A stretch of DNA of 64,000 nucleotides from Neisseria animalis (GCF_900636515.1 NZ_LR134287.1:372001-436000); one strand, 5' to 3'. Shown: positions 16,595 to 30,234, counted from the stretch's first letter. Numbers and translations are program-made. Notes: generated by a model from the letters alone, not told the origin.

Positions 16595-17512
16595 TCAACG
16601 GAGCGTCAATAATAAATCGCGAAAAGCGTTCGGATCTTTGATAAAAGTCATTTCTCCCGATTGCGGGAAATGGAAATCCAGCAGGCGCGATACCCAAAAG
16701 CGGATACAGCCTGCTCTTTGGGCAATCGGAAAATAAGTGCGTTCTTCATCGGACAGCGGGCGCACGCTTTCGTAGCCGCGGATAAAGGCATCAGCAAGCG
16801 GCTGGTCTAAATGGTTGTCTGCCGTCCGCGCCCAGTCGTTGACCGCAATCGCCAAGTCGTACATAAAATTACCGTTGCAGGCGTAGTAGAAGTCGATGAA
16901 TCCGGCAACTTGTTCTCCGTCGAGCAAGACGTTGTCTTTAAACAAATCGGCATGAATAATGCCGGAGGGTAAGTGTCCGCCGAGATTGTCGTCTAAAAAA
17001 GCAATCTCTTCCAAAAGCAGAGCAGCATCGCTTTCATTCAATACAGGTAATAATTGTTGTGCTGATTCATGCCACCATTTGTTATAGCGGGGGTTGTTCA
17101 TTTTCAGCGGAAAATCCTGCCCCGCCAAATGCATCTTGGCCAACATCGCGCCAGTATGGAAACATTGCATTTCCGTTGCCCAGCCGGTATCCGAACCTTT
17201 CAAACAGGTAACGACGCAAGCAGGTTTGCCCGCCAATACGGAATCCAGTTTGCCGTTTTTCCGGACAATCGGTGCGGGGCAGGCAACGCCGTTGTTGCTT
17301 AAATGCTGATTCAATAAAAGAAAAAACGGCAGCTCTTCCTGTTTCAACACTTCAAATACAGTTAAAACATAGCGGCCGGCAGAGGTGGTAAGAAAATAGT
17401 TGCTGTTGGTAATCCCTTGGGCAATACCCTGTAAGGAAACAAATTCACCTAAATCATATTGAGTGAGAAACTCTCGCATTTCCTCATCGGATACACTGGT
17501 ATAAACAGACAT
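16595..17512 (-). CDS. thrB: Homoserine kinase (APH-fold type)
   Basis: 305 residues from the ATG at 17512. Phosphorylates homoserine for threonine synthesis. It belongs to the aminoglycoside-phosphotransferase fold used in many proteobacteria, not the GHMP fold of E. coli. Motifs: [10 protein letters not shown] at the nucleotide loop, [14 protein letters not shown] (catalytic Asp), and [19 protein letters not shown] (metal-binding Asp). An open frame continues upstream to about 17692 but has no domain character. Confidence 0.92.
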   Translation of the reverse strand: MSVYTSVSDEEMREFLTQYDLGEFVSLQGIAQGITNSNYFLTTSAGRYVLTVFEVLKQEELPFFLLLNQHLSNNGVACPAPIVRKNGKLDSVLAGKPACVVTCLKGSDTGWATEMQCFHTGAMLAKMHLAGQDFPLKMNNPRYNKWWHESAQQLLPVLNESDAALLLEEIAFLDDNLGGHLPSGIIHADLFKDNVLLDGEQVAGFIDFYYACNGNFMYDLAIAVNDWARTADNHLDQPLADAFIRGYESVRPLSDEERTYFPIAQRAGCIRFWVSRLLDFHFPQSGEMTFIKDPNAFRDLLLTLR

Positions 17513-17668
17513 ATCGGGACACCTGAAAAATAATCGGAAAAATTTTAAGCAGTAATCATACCAAACTTTTTTATAAGGCAGAAAGCAGAGTATCAGATAG
17601 ATGGCCGGTCGGGAGTTGGAAAGATAAAGGGTTTTACTTGAAGATTGCGTGTGGATTGGAATAAACAG

Positions 17669-17705
17669 AAAAAAGCCGTCTGCAAATCCCAAAACGCAGA
17701 CGGCC
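17669..17705. terminator. DUS inverted repeat upstream of thrB
   Basis: AAAAAGCCGTCTGCAAA faces GCAGACGGCC. No gene ends here, so it may shield thrB and the rRNA operon or act only in DNA uptake. Confidence 0.55.
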
Positions 17706-17931
17706 GGTTGGCGGCGGCATCACAGTTTGTCATTTCGGTGCAAATTTCCCTCAATAAAATTTCCTTACCAAACAGATAGATGAGTATTTTCCCGATTTTA
17801 TTTGTATTTTTAGGGTTGACTGGGGTGGTTTGGAGGGGTATAGTTCGGTTCTTCGCTGCTTCGGCGGTGAAAGCGAACTGTTTATTATAGCAGATTTATT
17901 TGGAAGTTTTAAGCTGGTTGGTAAAAAACAT

Positions 17932-17961
17932 TTGACAAATAAAAACAAGCTGTAGTAAAAT
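17932..17961 (+). promoter_or_regulatory. rRNA operon promoter
   Basis: Perfect -35 TTGACA (17932-17937), 18 bases, -10 TAAAAT (17956-17961). It lies about 140 bases before the 16S gene and just before boxA. Confidence 0.7.
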
Positions 17962-17970
17962 TCGAATTTA

Positions 17971-17982
17971 GCTCTTTAACAA
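17971..17982 (+). promoter_or_regulatory. rRNA boxA antitermination site
   Basis: GCTCTTTAACAA matches the E. coli rrn boxA. NusB/NusE loading here is established for the family. Confidence 0.75.
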
Positions 17983-18103
17983 ACAGATTACCGATAAGTG
18001 TGAGTGCGGAAAGCCTCACACTGCGACAAAAACAGACAAGATGTAGAAATTCTATATCCTGTCGGTTTCTTTGAAGCAGACCAGAAGTTATTAAGTTAGA
18101 GAT

Positions 18104-19648
<1,545 letters not shown>

Positions 19649-19749
19649 GAGAAAAGAAGAGGTTCTCCGCATTCACACTTATCGGTAAACTGTAGAAGAT
19701 GCAAGAAGAAGAGCAACAATATTCGATAGGATATATTGCTCACGACCTT

Positions 19750-19826
<77 letters not shown>

Positions 19827-19836
19827 AACACATACT

Positions 19837-19912
19837 GGGGGCATAGCTCAGTTGGTAGAGCACCTGCTTTGCAAGCAGGGGGTCATCGGTTCGATCCCGT
19901 TTGCCTCCACCA
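19837..19912 (+). tRNA. tRNA-Ala (TGC anticodon)
   Basis: 76 bases with encoded CCA. The acceptor stem is GGGGGCA with TGCCTCC (one G-T pair), and the anticodon loop TTTGCAA. It follows tRNA-Ile by 10 bases. Confidence 0.96.
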
Positions 19913-20287
19913 AAAAGACTTCACAAATTAAAATAAGCTGCTATAATCGCCGCTCATTTTAATTTGCGAAGTCGGACAAAGTCCGCAAGCATCGATCTTT
20001 AACAAATTGGAAAGCCGAAATCAACAAACAAAGACAAAGTTGGTCGGATTGGATAGAGAACGGTTGCGACCGTTTAACATCTCTTTTAAGCAAAGCGCAA
20101 GCAAAGCTAAAAAGAAAAACAAACCGGCCACAGTATTTGGGTGATGATTGTATCGAGTTGTTCCCGAAACACAAAAGGCGGGAACAATACACAACAAAGC
20201 AGTAAGCTTTATCAAAGTAAAAATCTCTAGTCCCTGTTCTAGTCAACGGAAGAGCGGATTAAGTCAGAGAGGTTCTTGAAATGATAG
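19913..20287 (+). other. Spacer between tRNA-Ala and 23S rRNA
   Basis: No gene. A second boxA-like sequence (ATCTTTAACAAATTGG, 19996-20011) precedes 23S, as in E. coli rrn operons. The rest should form the pre-23S processing stem with sequence after 23S. Confidence 0.75.
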
Positions 20288-23177
<2,890 letters not shown>

Positions 23178-23298
23178 TATCATTTGAAGAACTTCAGATG
23201 AAAGCTTACTGATAAGCGATACAACATTACCGAAGTTGATTAAAGAATAAATAAGTGCAGGAGACTGCATAACGGCTTAACCGATTTGTACAGTTTAA

Positions 23299-23413
23299 GT
23301 TTGGCGGCCATAGCGAGTTGGTCCCACGCCTTCCCATCCCGAACAGGACCGTGAAACGACTCAGCGCCGATGATAGTGTGGTTCTTCCATGTGAAAGTAG
23401 GTCACTGCCAAAC
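23299..23413 (+). rRNA. rrf: 5S ribosomal RNA
   Basis: About 115 bases from GTTTGGCGGCCATAGCGAG to CACTGCCAAACAC; the two ends pair. TCCCATCCCGAAC and GTGAAACG segments are typical 5S loops. Confidence 0.95.
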
Positions 23414-23423
23414 ACCCATTCCG

Positions 23424-23453
23424 AAGCCCCTGACATCATGTCGGGGGCTTTTA
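23424..23453 (+). terminator. rRNA operon terminator
   Basis: AAGCCCCTGACA and TGTCGGGGGCTT pair (one G-T) and are followed by TT. It is not made from DUS, unlike most terminators in the window. Confidence 0.85.
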
Positions 23454-23640
23454 CTTTGTTGCTTGCCGGGTAGCGGAGATATGGGGGAGGTATGGAGTAT
23501 GGTGTTGCACAAGTCAGACAGAAGATTGCTGTGCTTCGGCAAAAGGCTTGAAGCACTTGGGGGCTTTATTTATGATGGGGTTGTAGGCGGTATCCGCTCG
23601 GATGCCGGGTTGACATCTTGATAACAGAAGGAGAAAGCTC

Positions 23641-23928
23641 ATGAAAAAATTCCTGTTCGGTGCGCTGGCTGCGTTGGCGGCAGGCTTGTCGTTGGCGGCG
23701 GTAAACATCAATACGGCCGCTCAGAGCGAGTTGGAGGCCCTGCCGGGCATCGGCCCTGCGAAAGCCAAAGCGATTGTGGCCTACCGTCAGCAGAACGGCG
23801 GTTTCAAAACGACGGAAGAGCTGAAGAATGTGAAGGGTATCGGTGAGGGAATTTATGGCAAACTGAAGGCCGAGGTCACGGTGGCGCCGGTACAGAACAA
23901 ACGTAAGGCCGTGCCGGCTAGCAAGTAG
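23641..23928 (+). CDS. comE: ComE/ComEA DNA-binding competence protein
   Basis: 95 residues. A signal peptide (to about residue 19) is followed by a helix-hairpin-helix domain with VNINTAAQSELEALPGIGPAKA and FKTTEELKNVKGIGEGIY. ComE binds incoming DNA in the periplasm during transformation and helps pull it in. In Neisseria comE is known to lie directly after rRNA operons in several copies; here it starts 228 bases after 5S. The C-terminus is basic (KRKAVPASK). The ribosome site is AGAAGGAG before the ATG. Confidence 0.95.
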   Translation: MKKFLFGALAALAAGLSLAAVNINTAAQSELEALPGIGPAKAKAIVAYRQQNGGFKTTEELKNVKGIGEGIYGKLKAEVTVAPVQNKRKAVPASK

Positions 23929-23959
23929 GCTGAACGAAGAACCCGGAAAATCACCGGGG

Positions 23960-24004
23960 AAAAAGCCGTCTGTAAATCAACTATAGGATTGCAGACGGCT
24001 TTTA
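23960..24004 (+). terminator. DUS hairpin terminator after comE
   Basis: AAAAAGCCGTCTGTAAATC pairs with GATTGCAGACGGCTTTT; 34 bases past the comE stop. Confidence 0.8.
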
Positions 24005-24051
24005 TTGGGGGATCGGTAGCGTTGGGGAGTTAGGAACAGTTGTTTAAATGG

Positions 24052-24203
24052 TATGGTCATTTCGCATGGAATGCTATAGCGTTGCTGTATTTTGCTTCAG
24101 GAGAGGATTGACTAAACTGCTGAAACAGTAAGCCTGCTATTCAGTATCATTTGTACTGCTTGTGGTTTTGCTGTCTTGTTTTATTTCGTGTGATCCGACT
24201 ATA
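24052..24203 (+). mobile_element. Decayed long-form Correia-like MITE (about 152 bp)
   Basis: Left end TATGGTCATTT and right end CCGACTATA match the family termini, and AGCGTTGCT and TTTGTACTGCTTGTGG match the interior. About 50 extra bases lie in the middle. This mirrors the long and short forms of the meningococcal Correia element. Confidence 0.6.
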
Positions 24204-24350
24204 TATCTGGGAATGGAAAATGGCTTGCTAGTTATTTCTTCTGTACTTTGCGGAAATGATGTCAAAAATTTTATTATTTCTAGGGCAAACATATAAGCAA
24301 AAGCTGTTACTCGGGTATAATAGAAAGATTATTTCTTTTGGGAATCTGCG

Positions 24351-25193
24351 ATGTTGGTTTGTAATCCTTACGAAGTTGTAATACACGGTACGACGAATAA
24401 AGGCAAAGTATTCCGTCCTAGTGACTGGGCGGAGCGTTTGTGTGGTATTTTGTCTTCCTTTGATAAGAATAACCGTTTGTCGTATTCGCAATGGGTTCGT
24501 CCGATTTTGGTGGATAAGGTCCGGTGTGTGGCGGTGGATAAGAAGCTGGAAGCGGATAATCCTGCCATGTTCCGTTTTCTGATGGACTTTGCGGCGGACA
24601 ACGATTTGCGGGTGATTGACTGCAAAGCATTGCTGGAAGAGCGTGAAGAGGCGGCAGGGCAGAACCAATCCGACGGGCGTGTATCGCTGGCGGAAGCGAT
24701 TGAAGAGAAACACGCGGCAGAACAGAAGAAAACGCAGGAGCAAATGCCTGTTGTCGGCATATTGCGTGAGATTATGCCTGAAGAAACGGTTACGGCATTT
24801 GCGGCATTGAGCGTGTTGCGCTCGTCGTTAACCGACATCAACCGTTTTGTAGAGCAGATTAATACGCATCAGCGTCCTGCAGGATACCGTCTGCTGGGTA
24901 TTTTTGAAGAAGGCAAACATAATGCGGTTGCGGTGTGCGGCTTCCATGTTGCGTATAATTTGGCAAGCGGCCATCATATTCATATTGATGACATTGTTAC
25001 CATGCCGCAAAACCGTTTGAAAGGCTATGCTTCGCGCTTGTTGGAAGAGGTTCGCAGAATCGGTGCGGAAGCGGGAATTGAAAAAATCCATTTGAATGTG
25101 CATGTCAGCCACGATCGTGCGGATGCACACCGCTTGTATTTCAAAAATGGTTTTGAAATCATGGCGTATCATTTCCGCTGCAATACCAAATAG
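24351..25193 (+). CDS. DUF3579 domain fused to a GNAT acetyltransferase
   Basis: 280 residues. Residues 1 to about 95 match DUF3579 (YEVVIHGTTNKGKVFRPSDWAE, LSYSQWVRPI), a small domain seen alone in beta-proteobacteria. A Glu/Gln-rich linker (about 95-130) leads to an acetyltransferase domain (about 130-280) with HIDDIVTMPQNRLKGYASRL as the acetyl-CoA loop and LYFKNGFEI at the end. The DUF3579 start PSDWAE...RP may bind a small ligand, but its role is unknown and the acetyl acceptor cannot be predicted. A single gene, closed by a DUS terminator. Confidence 0.8.
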   Translation: MLVCNPYEVVIHGTTNKGKVFRPSDWAERLCGILSSFDKNNRLSYSQWVRPILVDKVRCVAVDKKLEADNPAMFRFLMDFAADNDLRVIDCKALLEEREEAAGQNQSDGRVSLAEAIEEKHAAEQKKTQEQMPVVGILREIMPEETVTAFAALSVLRSSLTDINRFVEQINTHQRPAGYRLLGIFEEGKHNAVAVCGFHVAYNLASGHHIHIDDIVTMPQNRLKGYASRLLEEVRRIGAEAGIEKIHLNVHVSHDRADAHRLYFKNGFEIMAYHFRCNTK

Positions 25194-25198
25194 CAACA

Positions 25199-25236
25199 TG
25201 CCGTCTGTAAATGTGATTTGCAGACGGCCTTTTTAT
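25199..25236 (+). terminator. DUS hairpin terminator
   Basis: GCCGTCTGTAAAT and ATTTGCAGACGGC with a T run; ends the GNAT transcript 5 bases after its stop. Confidence 0.75.
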
Positions 25237-25251
25237 CTTCGGAGGTTTGTA

Positions 25252-25392
25252 ATGTTGGGAAAACTGAGTACTGTTTTGTCTGTATTGCTGCTGTCGGCTT
25301 GTGCGGGCGGGCTGTCTTCCGGCGGCTCGAATGAGTTTTACGGTGAAATCAAGGCAGGGGTGGAAAGTTCGCATACGCGGATAGGCCGTTAG
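25252..25392 (+). CDS. Tiny predicted lipoprotein (46 residues)
   Basis: The signal peptide ends in LLLSAC with the lipidated Cys at 17, followed by AGGLSSGGSNEFYGEIKAGVESSHTRIGR. The ribosome site GGAGG lies 7-11 bases before the ATG. The lipobox, strong ribosome site and flanking DUS terminators argue that it is expressed. Function unknown; the length resembles small envelope lipoproteins of the NlpA/entericidin size class without matching them. Confidence 0.7.
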   Translation: MLGKLSTVLSVLLLSACAGGLSSGGSNEFYGEIKAGVESSHTRIGR

Positions 25393-25438
25393 CGTATGAT
25401 GCGGTAAATCCATCGGCACATATTGTGATGAGATATGG

Positions 25439-25486
25439 AAAAAGCCGTCTGCAAATTTCCGGCGGATATTTGCAGACGGCTTTTTG
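25439..25486. terminator. DUS hairpin between convergent genes
   Basis: AAAAAGCCGTCTGCAAAT pairs with ATTTGCAGACGGCTTTTT; serves the small lipoprotein gene and miaB. Confidence 0.8.
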
Positions 25487-25497
25487 TCGGCTTTTGA

Positions 25498-26826
25498 TTA
25501 TGCTTCGACCGGTTTGCCGCGTAATGAGAAAGTGTAGGCTTCGGTGATTTCCAGCTCTACCATTTGGTTAATCAAATCGGGCGTGCCGGTGAAGTTGACC
25601 ACTCGGTTGTTGGCGGTACGCGCTTGCAGTTGGTCGGGGTCTTTTTTGGAAATGCCTTCAACCAAACAGCGTTGTACCGTGCCGATCATGGTTTGGTTGA
25701 TGCGTGCGGTTTCCGCTTCGATGACTTCGTTTAAGGCTTCCAAGCGGCGCACTTTTTCTTCGTGAGGAGTGTCGTCGGGCAGGTTGGCGGCGGGCGTACC
25801 CGGGCGCGGGCTGTAAATGAAGACGAAACTCAAATCGAAAGCGATGTCTTTTACCAGCTTCAATGTCTGCTCGAATTCGCGTTCGGTTTCGCCCGGAAAG
25901 CCGACGATGAAGTCGGAGCTCAGGCACAAGTCCGGACGGATGGCGCGCAGTTTGCGGATGATGGATTTGTATTCCAAGGCGGTGTAGCCGCGCTTCATCG
26001 CGCTCAATACGCGGTCGGAACCGCTTTGAATCGGCAGGTGCAGGTGTGAAACGAGCTTGGGCAGGTCGCGGTAGCATTCGATGATGGCATCGGAAAATTC
26101 GCGCGGATGGCTGGTGGTGAAGCGCATGCGTTCGATGCCGGGGATTTCGTGCACGATACGCAGCAGGGTGGCAAAGTCGCAGATTTCGCCGTTGTCCATT
26201 TCGCCGCGGTAGGCGTTGACGTTTTGTCCCAACAGGTTGATTTCTTTCACACCCTGCTGCGCGAGACCTGCGATTTCGGTCAATACGTCGTTGAGCGGGC
26301 GCGAAAATTCTTCGCCGCGCGTGTAAGGCACTACGCAAAACGAGCAGTATTTCGAGCAGCCTTCCATAATGGAAATAAACGCGCTGCCGCCTTCCACGCG
26401 GGCGGGGGGCAGGTGGTCGAATTTTTCAATTTCGGGAAAGGAGATGTCGACTTGGGAATGTCCGGTGGTTTCTTTATCGACAATCATTTTGGGCAGGCGG
26501 TGCAGGGTTTGCGGGCCGAAAACCACGTCTACATACGGTGCGCGTTTGATGATGGCTTCGCCTTCCTGTGAAGCGACACAGCCTGCTACGCCGATAATCA
26601 GGTCGGGATTTTTTTCTTTCAGCGGGCGAACGCGGCCGAGGTCGGAAAAGACTTTTTCTTGTGCTTTTTCGCGCACGGAACAGGTGTTGAACAAGATGAT
26701 GTCGGCATCTTCGGCGGCATTGACCTGCTCGATGCCGCCGTGTTCCTTTGCTAAAACGGCCAGCATTTTGTCGCTGTCGTATTCGTTCATCTGGCAGCCG
26801 AAGGTGCGGATAAATACTTTTTTCAT
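25498..26826 (-). CDS. miaB: tRNA-2-methylthio-N6-isopentenyladenosine synthase MiaB
   Basis: 442 residues. A radical-SAM methylthiotransferase that adds the 2-methylthio group to isopentenyl-A37 in tRNAs. The N-terminal UPF0004 domain has [14 protein letters not shown] with further iron-sulfur Cys at NTCSVREKA and GCVAS. The radical-SAM cluster motif is [15 protein letters not shown]. The C-terminal TRAM domain is present (about 375-440). A single leftward gene with its own terminator. Confidence 0.96.
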   Translation of the reverse strand: MKKVFIRTFGCQMNEYDSDKMLAVLAKEHGGIEQVNAAEDADIILFNTCSVREKAQEKVFSDLGRVRPLKEKNPDLIIGVAGCVASQEGEAIIKRAPYVDVVFGPQTLHRLPKMIVDKETTGHSQVDISFPEIEKFDHLPPARVEGGSAFISIMEGCSKYCSFCVVPYTRGEEFSRPLNDVLTEIAGLAQQGVKEINLLGQNVNAYRGEMDNGEICDFATLLRIVHEIPGIERMRFTTSHPREFSDAIIECYRDLPKLVSHLHLPIQSGSDRVLSAMKRGYTALEYKSIIRKLRAIRPDLCLSSDFIVGFPGETEREFEQTLKLVKDIAFDLSFVFIYSPRPGTPAANLPDDTPHEEKVRRLEALNEVIEAETARINQTMIGTVQRCLVEGISKKDPDQLQARTANNRVVNFTGTPDLINQMVELEITEAYTFSLRGKPVEA

Positions 26827-26874
26827 GGGGTGGTTTCTTTCTCAGGTAGCCCGTAATCGCGGGGCTGATTGGTC

Positions 26875-26918
26875 ATGTTTGCAGACGGCCTTGTCGGAGG
26901 AAAAGCCGTCTGCAAAGT
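26875..26918 (-). terminator. DUS inverted repeat after the 125-residue gene
   Basis: TTTGCAGACGGC and GCCGTCTGCAAA pair around TCGGAGGA. Arms face outward, unlike most DUS hairpins here, and there is no long T run; termination is uncertain. Confidence 0.5.
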
Positions 26919-26972
26919 GATTTTATGGCGCTTGGGAGGACAAGGCGGCTTGCTGTTGCCACATTGGCTGTA

Positions 26973-27350
26973 TTATTGCTTGCGCTGTGCCGCTTGGTTT
27001 TGTTCGGCTGCGTTTAAAATCCAAATTTCTTGTACAACGCCCGAACCGTCTTGCTTGAGTGCGACAGTTTTACCGGTTTGTATGCCCAGCCGCCCGATAA
27101 CGATAAAACGGTTGCGCTCGTTTTTAATGCGGACAAAGCGGGATACCGGCAGTCTTGCGGTTTGGCCACTGCTGATGCCCAAGCTCAACAGTTTCTGCCA
27201 AGAAAAGCCGCCGTAATCTACCGTAATGTAGGGCAAATCGACATTTTTTAAGACGGCGGTGTCCATATCGGCGGGAATCTGACGTTGCGCCCATGCGCCG
27301 CCGTGCAGCACAATCAGGCAGCTCAGAAACAAGCCGTGCAATGGTTTCAT
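26973..27350 (-). CDS. Exported protein of unknown function (125 residues)
   Basis: From the ATG at 27350 a signal peptide (LHGLFLSCLIVLHGGAWA, cleavage after AWA) is followed by a small domain with DLPYITVDYGGFSWQKLLSLG and RFVRIKNERNRFIVIGRLGIQ. I do not recognise the family. It lacks a lipobox and is probably periplasmic. An upstream in-frame ATG at 27389 would spoil the signal peptide. It is alone, divergent from fabI. Confidence 0.7.
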   Translation of the reverse strand: MKPLHGLFLSCLIVLHGGAWAQRQIPADMDTAVLKNVDLPYITVDYGGFSWQKLLSLGISSGQTARLPVSRFVRIKNERNRFIVIGRLGIQTGKTVALKQDGSGVVQEIWILNAAEQNQAAQRKQ

Positions 27351-27590
27351 GGCAGCTTCTCCGAATAGCGGGGCGAAATTATAGCACAAGCCGTCTGCAA
27401 AATCGCGTAATGTTTGTTTTTAAAGCATTATTTTCATGTGTGTGCAGACGAAAAATTTTGATGGGGGCAAGTCGGAAGCGCCTGCCCCGCCTTTTGCAGA
27501 CGGCATTATGCTGTTTTCTATGCGGAAATAATTGTTTTTTGTTATAATCAACGGTTTAAACAAACCGAAATACCACTCTAAGGATAAAAA

Positions 27591-28376
27591 ATGGGTTTCC
27601 TGCAAGGTAAAAAAATTCTGATTACAGGTATGATTTCCGAGCGTTCCATCGCTTACGGCATTGCCAAAGCCTGCTATGACCAAGGTGCCGAGTTGGCCTT
27701 TACTTACGTTGTCGACAAGCTGGAAGACCGTGTGCGTAAGATGGCGGCGGAATTGGGTTCCGAACTGGTTTTCCGTTGCGATGTAGCCAGCGATGAAGAA
27801 ATCAACCAAGCATTTGCCGAGTTGGGCAAACATTGGGACGGTTTGGACGGTTTGGTACACTCTATCGGCTTTGCGCCAAAAGAAGCGTTGAGCGGCGATT
27901 TTCTCGACAGCATCAGCCGCGAAGCCTTTAATACCGCTCATGAAATTTCCGCATACAGCCTGCCTGCACTGGCCAAGGCCGCCCGTCCGATGATGCAGGG
28001 TCGCAATGCTTCGATTGTTGCACTGACCTACTTGGGCGCAGTGCGTGCCATTCCGAACTATAACGTGATGGGCATGGCAAAAGCCAGCTTGGAAGCCGGT
28101 ATCCGCTTTACCGCTTCCTGCTTGGGCAAAGAAGGTATCCGCTGCAACGGCATTTCCGCCGGCCCGATTAAAACGCTGGCCGCTTCGGGCATTGCCGATT
28201 TCAGCAAACTGTTGAACCATGTTGCCCAGCAAAATCCGTTGCGCCGCAATGTTACCATCGAAGAAGTCGGTAACGCCGCCGCTTTCCTGCTGTCCGATCT
28301 GTCTTCCGGCATTACCGGGGAAATCACTTATGTGGACGGCGGTTACAGCATTAATGCGTTGAACGATGGCGAATAA
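27591..28376 (+). CDS. fabI: Enoyl-[ACP] reductase FabI (NADH)
   Basis: 261 residues. Last reductive step of type II fatty acid synthesis. It has the FabI start [34 protein letters not shown], the Tyr-x6-Lys pair in [14 protein letters not shown] and the AASGIADF substrate loop. Ribosome site AAGGA before the ATG. A single gene, away from the fabH/D/G group but in the same 6 kb. Confidence 0.97.
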   Translation: MGFLQGKKILITGMISERSIAYGIAKACYDQGAELAFTYVVDKLEDRVRKMAAELGSELVFRCDVASDEEINQAFAELGKHWDGLDGLVHSIGFAPKEALSGDFLDSISREAFNTAHEISAYSLPALAKAARPMMQGRNASIVALTYLGAVRAIPNYNVMGMAKASLEAGIRFTASCLGKEGIRCNGISAGPIKTLAASGIADFSKLLNHVAQQNPLRRNVTIEEVGNAAAFLLSDLSSGITGEITYVDGGYSINALNDGE

Positions 28377-28394
28377 GCCTTATTGCCGGCAGAG

Positions 28395-28448
28395 AGGCCG
28401 TCTGTAAAACAGGTGCGTTTCATGCTTTCCTGTTTTGCAGACGGCCTT
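28395..28448 (+). terminator. DUS hairpin terminator after fabI
   Basis: AGGCCGTCTGTAAAACAGG pairs with CCTGTTTTGCAGACGGCCT: a 19-base stem. Confidence 0.8.
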
Positions 28449-28586
28449 GAAACACCAAGGGAGCAAATTTAAGCAAGTCATACAAAATTTAACCTGCATA
28501 AAATATTTTTAACCGATAAATCGGTATTATGCTCCCCTTTCTTATAATATAAACAGCTATTTACATTAGCTATCAGGAGTTTGAAA

Positions 28587-29027
28587 ATGTCTATCTCTTC
28601 AGAATTTAAAGAATTTATCATGCGCGGCAACGTGGTTGATCTGGCTGTCGGTATGGTAGTCGGTACAGCGTTCAGCGCGATTGTGAAATCATTGGTTGAT
28701 GATGTGATTATGCCGCCAATCGGTATGTTGCTGGGCGGTGTGGATTTCTCCAACCTGTTCCTGACCCTGAAAGAAGGTGCAAATATGCCTGAAGGCGGCT
28801 ACGCCACGCTGGCAGCTGCCCAAGAAGCGGGTGCGGTTACCATCAATCTAGGTTTGTTCATCAACAGCATCATCAGCTTCCTGATTGTGGCCGCTGCCAT
28901 TTTCTGTGTGGTTAAGGCATTGAACAGCATGAAGAAAAAGGCTGAAGAAGAAGCCGAAGCACCTGAAGAACCAAGCGAAGAAGTATTGCTGTTGCGCGAA
29001 ATCCGCGATTCTTTGAACAAAAAATAA
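28587..29027 (+). CDS. mscL: Large-conductance mechanosensitive channel MscL
   Basis: 146 residues, a pentameric inner-membrane valve opened by membrane tension. The N-terminal helix SISSEFKEFIMRGNVVDLAVG and pore helix GTAFSAIVKSLVDDVIMPPIG are diagnostic. The second membrane helix is about 90-115, then an acidic/basic C-terminal helix (EEVLLLREIRDSLNKK). The ATG at 28587 is chosen with ribosome site CAGGAG (28574-28579). Confidence 0.96.
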   Translation: MSISSEFKEFIMRGNVVDLAVGMVVGTAFSAIVKSLVDDVIMPPIGMLLGGVDFSNLFLTLKEGANMPEGGYATLAAAQEAGAVTINLGLFINSIISFLIVAAAIFCVVKALNSMKKKAEEEAEAPEEPSEEVLLLREIRDSLNKK

Positions 29028-29092
29028 CCGGTTGCATCGTTTCAATCCGACCGCAGACGGTGCGAGCATCGTCGAATAGCTCAAAATGAGAG

Positions 29093-29140
29093 GCAGCCAA
29101 TCCGCAGACCGTACAGAGGCAGCGGATTGGCTGCTTTGTT
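29093..29140 (+). terminator. Strong hairpin after mscL
   Basis: GCAGCCAATCCGC and GCGGATTGGCTGC form a perfect 13-base stem followed by TTTGTTT. It contains no DUS. Confidence 0.75.
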
Positions 29141-29193
29141 TAATCAAACACGCTTCTTTGAGTAAGGCGCGGCAACGCGGTATCCAACCGCAT

Positions 29194-29203
29194 TATAGTC
29201 ATT
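29194..29203 (+). repeat. Orphan MITE end fragment
   Basis: TATAGTCATT repeated directly before the full element at 29204; either a duplicated terminus or the stump of an earlier copy. Confidence 0.6.
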
Positions 29204-29310
29204 TATAGTCATTTAAAATAAGAATGATACAGCGTTGCTTTGCCTTGCCGTACTATGTGTACTGTCTGCGGCTTCGCTGCCTTGTCTCATTCTTATTTTA
29301 TTCGACTATA
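29204..29310 (+). mobile_element. Correia-like MITE, copy 3
   Basis: 107 bp, consensus sequence, between mscL and fabG (convergent). Confidence 0.9.
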
Positions 29311-29329
29311 AAACAACCGGAAATGGGCA

Positions 29330-29375
29330 AAAGCCGTCTGAAAAATGAATACAGCATTTTTCAGACGGCTTTTTG
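29330..29375. terminator. DUS hairpin downstream of fabG
   Basis: AAAAGCCGTCTGAAAAATG and CATTTTTCAGACGGCTTTTT; about 110 bases beyond the fabG stop. Confidence 0.75.
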
Positions 29376-29487
29376 TTGTGTAGAGCGGAAAACCGGGCAG
29401 CGGCGAAAGTGCAGGGCGGGCAGTACGGCAGTGGCCGTCTGCATTTTGCCGCATTCGGTATTTCCGTATCGGATATGCCGCGACGGC

Positions 29488-30234
29488 TTAAGGCATCAGC
29501 ATACCGCCGTTGACGTGCAGCGTTTGGCCGGTGATGTATTTGGCTTGGTCGGAGGCCAAGAACAATACCGCGTCGGCGATGTCTTGCGGGTCGCCGAATT
29601 TGCCCAAAGCGGTTTGCGCTTCAAACATTTTGCGGGTTTCTTCCGACAGGGCGCGGGTCATGTCGGTATCGATAAAGCCGGGGGCAACACAGTTTACGGT
29701 AATGCCGCGGCTGCCGACTTCGCGCGCCATCGATTTGGCAAAACCGATTAAGCCTGCTTTGGCGGCGGCATAGTTGGTTTGACCGGCATTGCCCATCGCG
29801 CCGACCACGGAAGTGATGTTGATGACGCGGCCACTGCGTTGTTTCATCATGCCGCGCAATACGGCTTTGGAGGCGCGGAATACGGATTTCAGGTTGACCT
29901 GCATGATGTTGTCCCACTCTTCTTCTTTCATCCGCATTAAGAGGTTGTCGCGGGTAATGCCGGCATTGTTGACCAAAATATCGAGTTTGCCGAATTCTTT
30001 TTCGATGTCGGCAACCAGCGTTTCAATGCTTTCCGGTTCGGCGGCATTCAATGCTCTGCCTTGTCCGCCCCATTGAGCCAAGCGTTCGCCGATGGCGGCG
30101 GCACCGCTTTCGGAAGTTGCCGTGCCGATTACGGTAGCTCCTGCGGCGGCCAAAGTGTCGGCAATGGCTGCACCGATGCCGCGCGATGCGCCGGTTACTA
30201 AGGCAATTTTGCCGCTCAAATCTTGATTGCTCAT
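29488..30234 (-). CDS. fabG: 3-oxoacyl-[ACP] reductase FabG
   Basis: 248 residues, NADPH-dependent short-chain dehydrogenase of fatty acid synthesis. Nucleotide loop GASRGIG, NNAGITRDNLLMRM, the active Ser in NITSVVGAMGN and YAAAK, and C-terminal GQTLHVNGGM are all typical of true FabG. Last gene of the leftward lipid group. Confidence 0.95.
   Translation of the reverse strand: MSNQDLSGKIALVTGASRGIGAAIADTLAAAGATVIGTATSESGAAAIGERLAQWGGQGRALNAAEPESIETLVADIEKEFGKLDILVNNAGITRDNLLMRMKEEEWDNIMQVNLKSVFRASKAVLRGMMKQRSGRVINITSVVGAMGNAGQTNYAAAKAGLIGFAKSMAREVGSRGITVNCVAPGFIDTDMTRALSEETRKMFEAQTALGKFGDPQDIADAVLFLASDQAKYITGQTLHVNGGMLMP

Larger units (their letters stand above)
17513..18103. other. Leader region between thrB and the rRNA operon
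   Basis: No gene seen. It contains a DUS hairpin (17669-17705), an AT-rich tract, the rRNA promoter (17932-17961) and a boxA (17971-17982). Confidence 0.75.
23929..24350. other. Gap between comE and the GNAT gene
   Basis: No gene. It holds a DUS hairpin (23960-24004), a decayed long MITE (24052-24203) and an AT-rich segment with TATAATAGAAAG (24316-) close to the next start. Confidence 0.7.
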
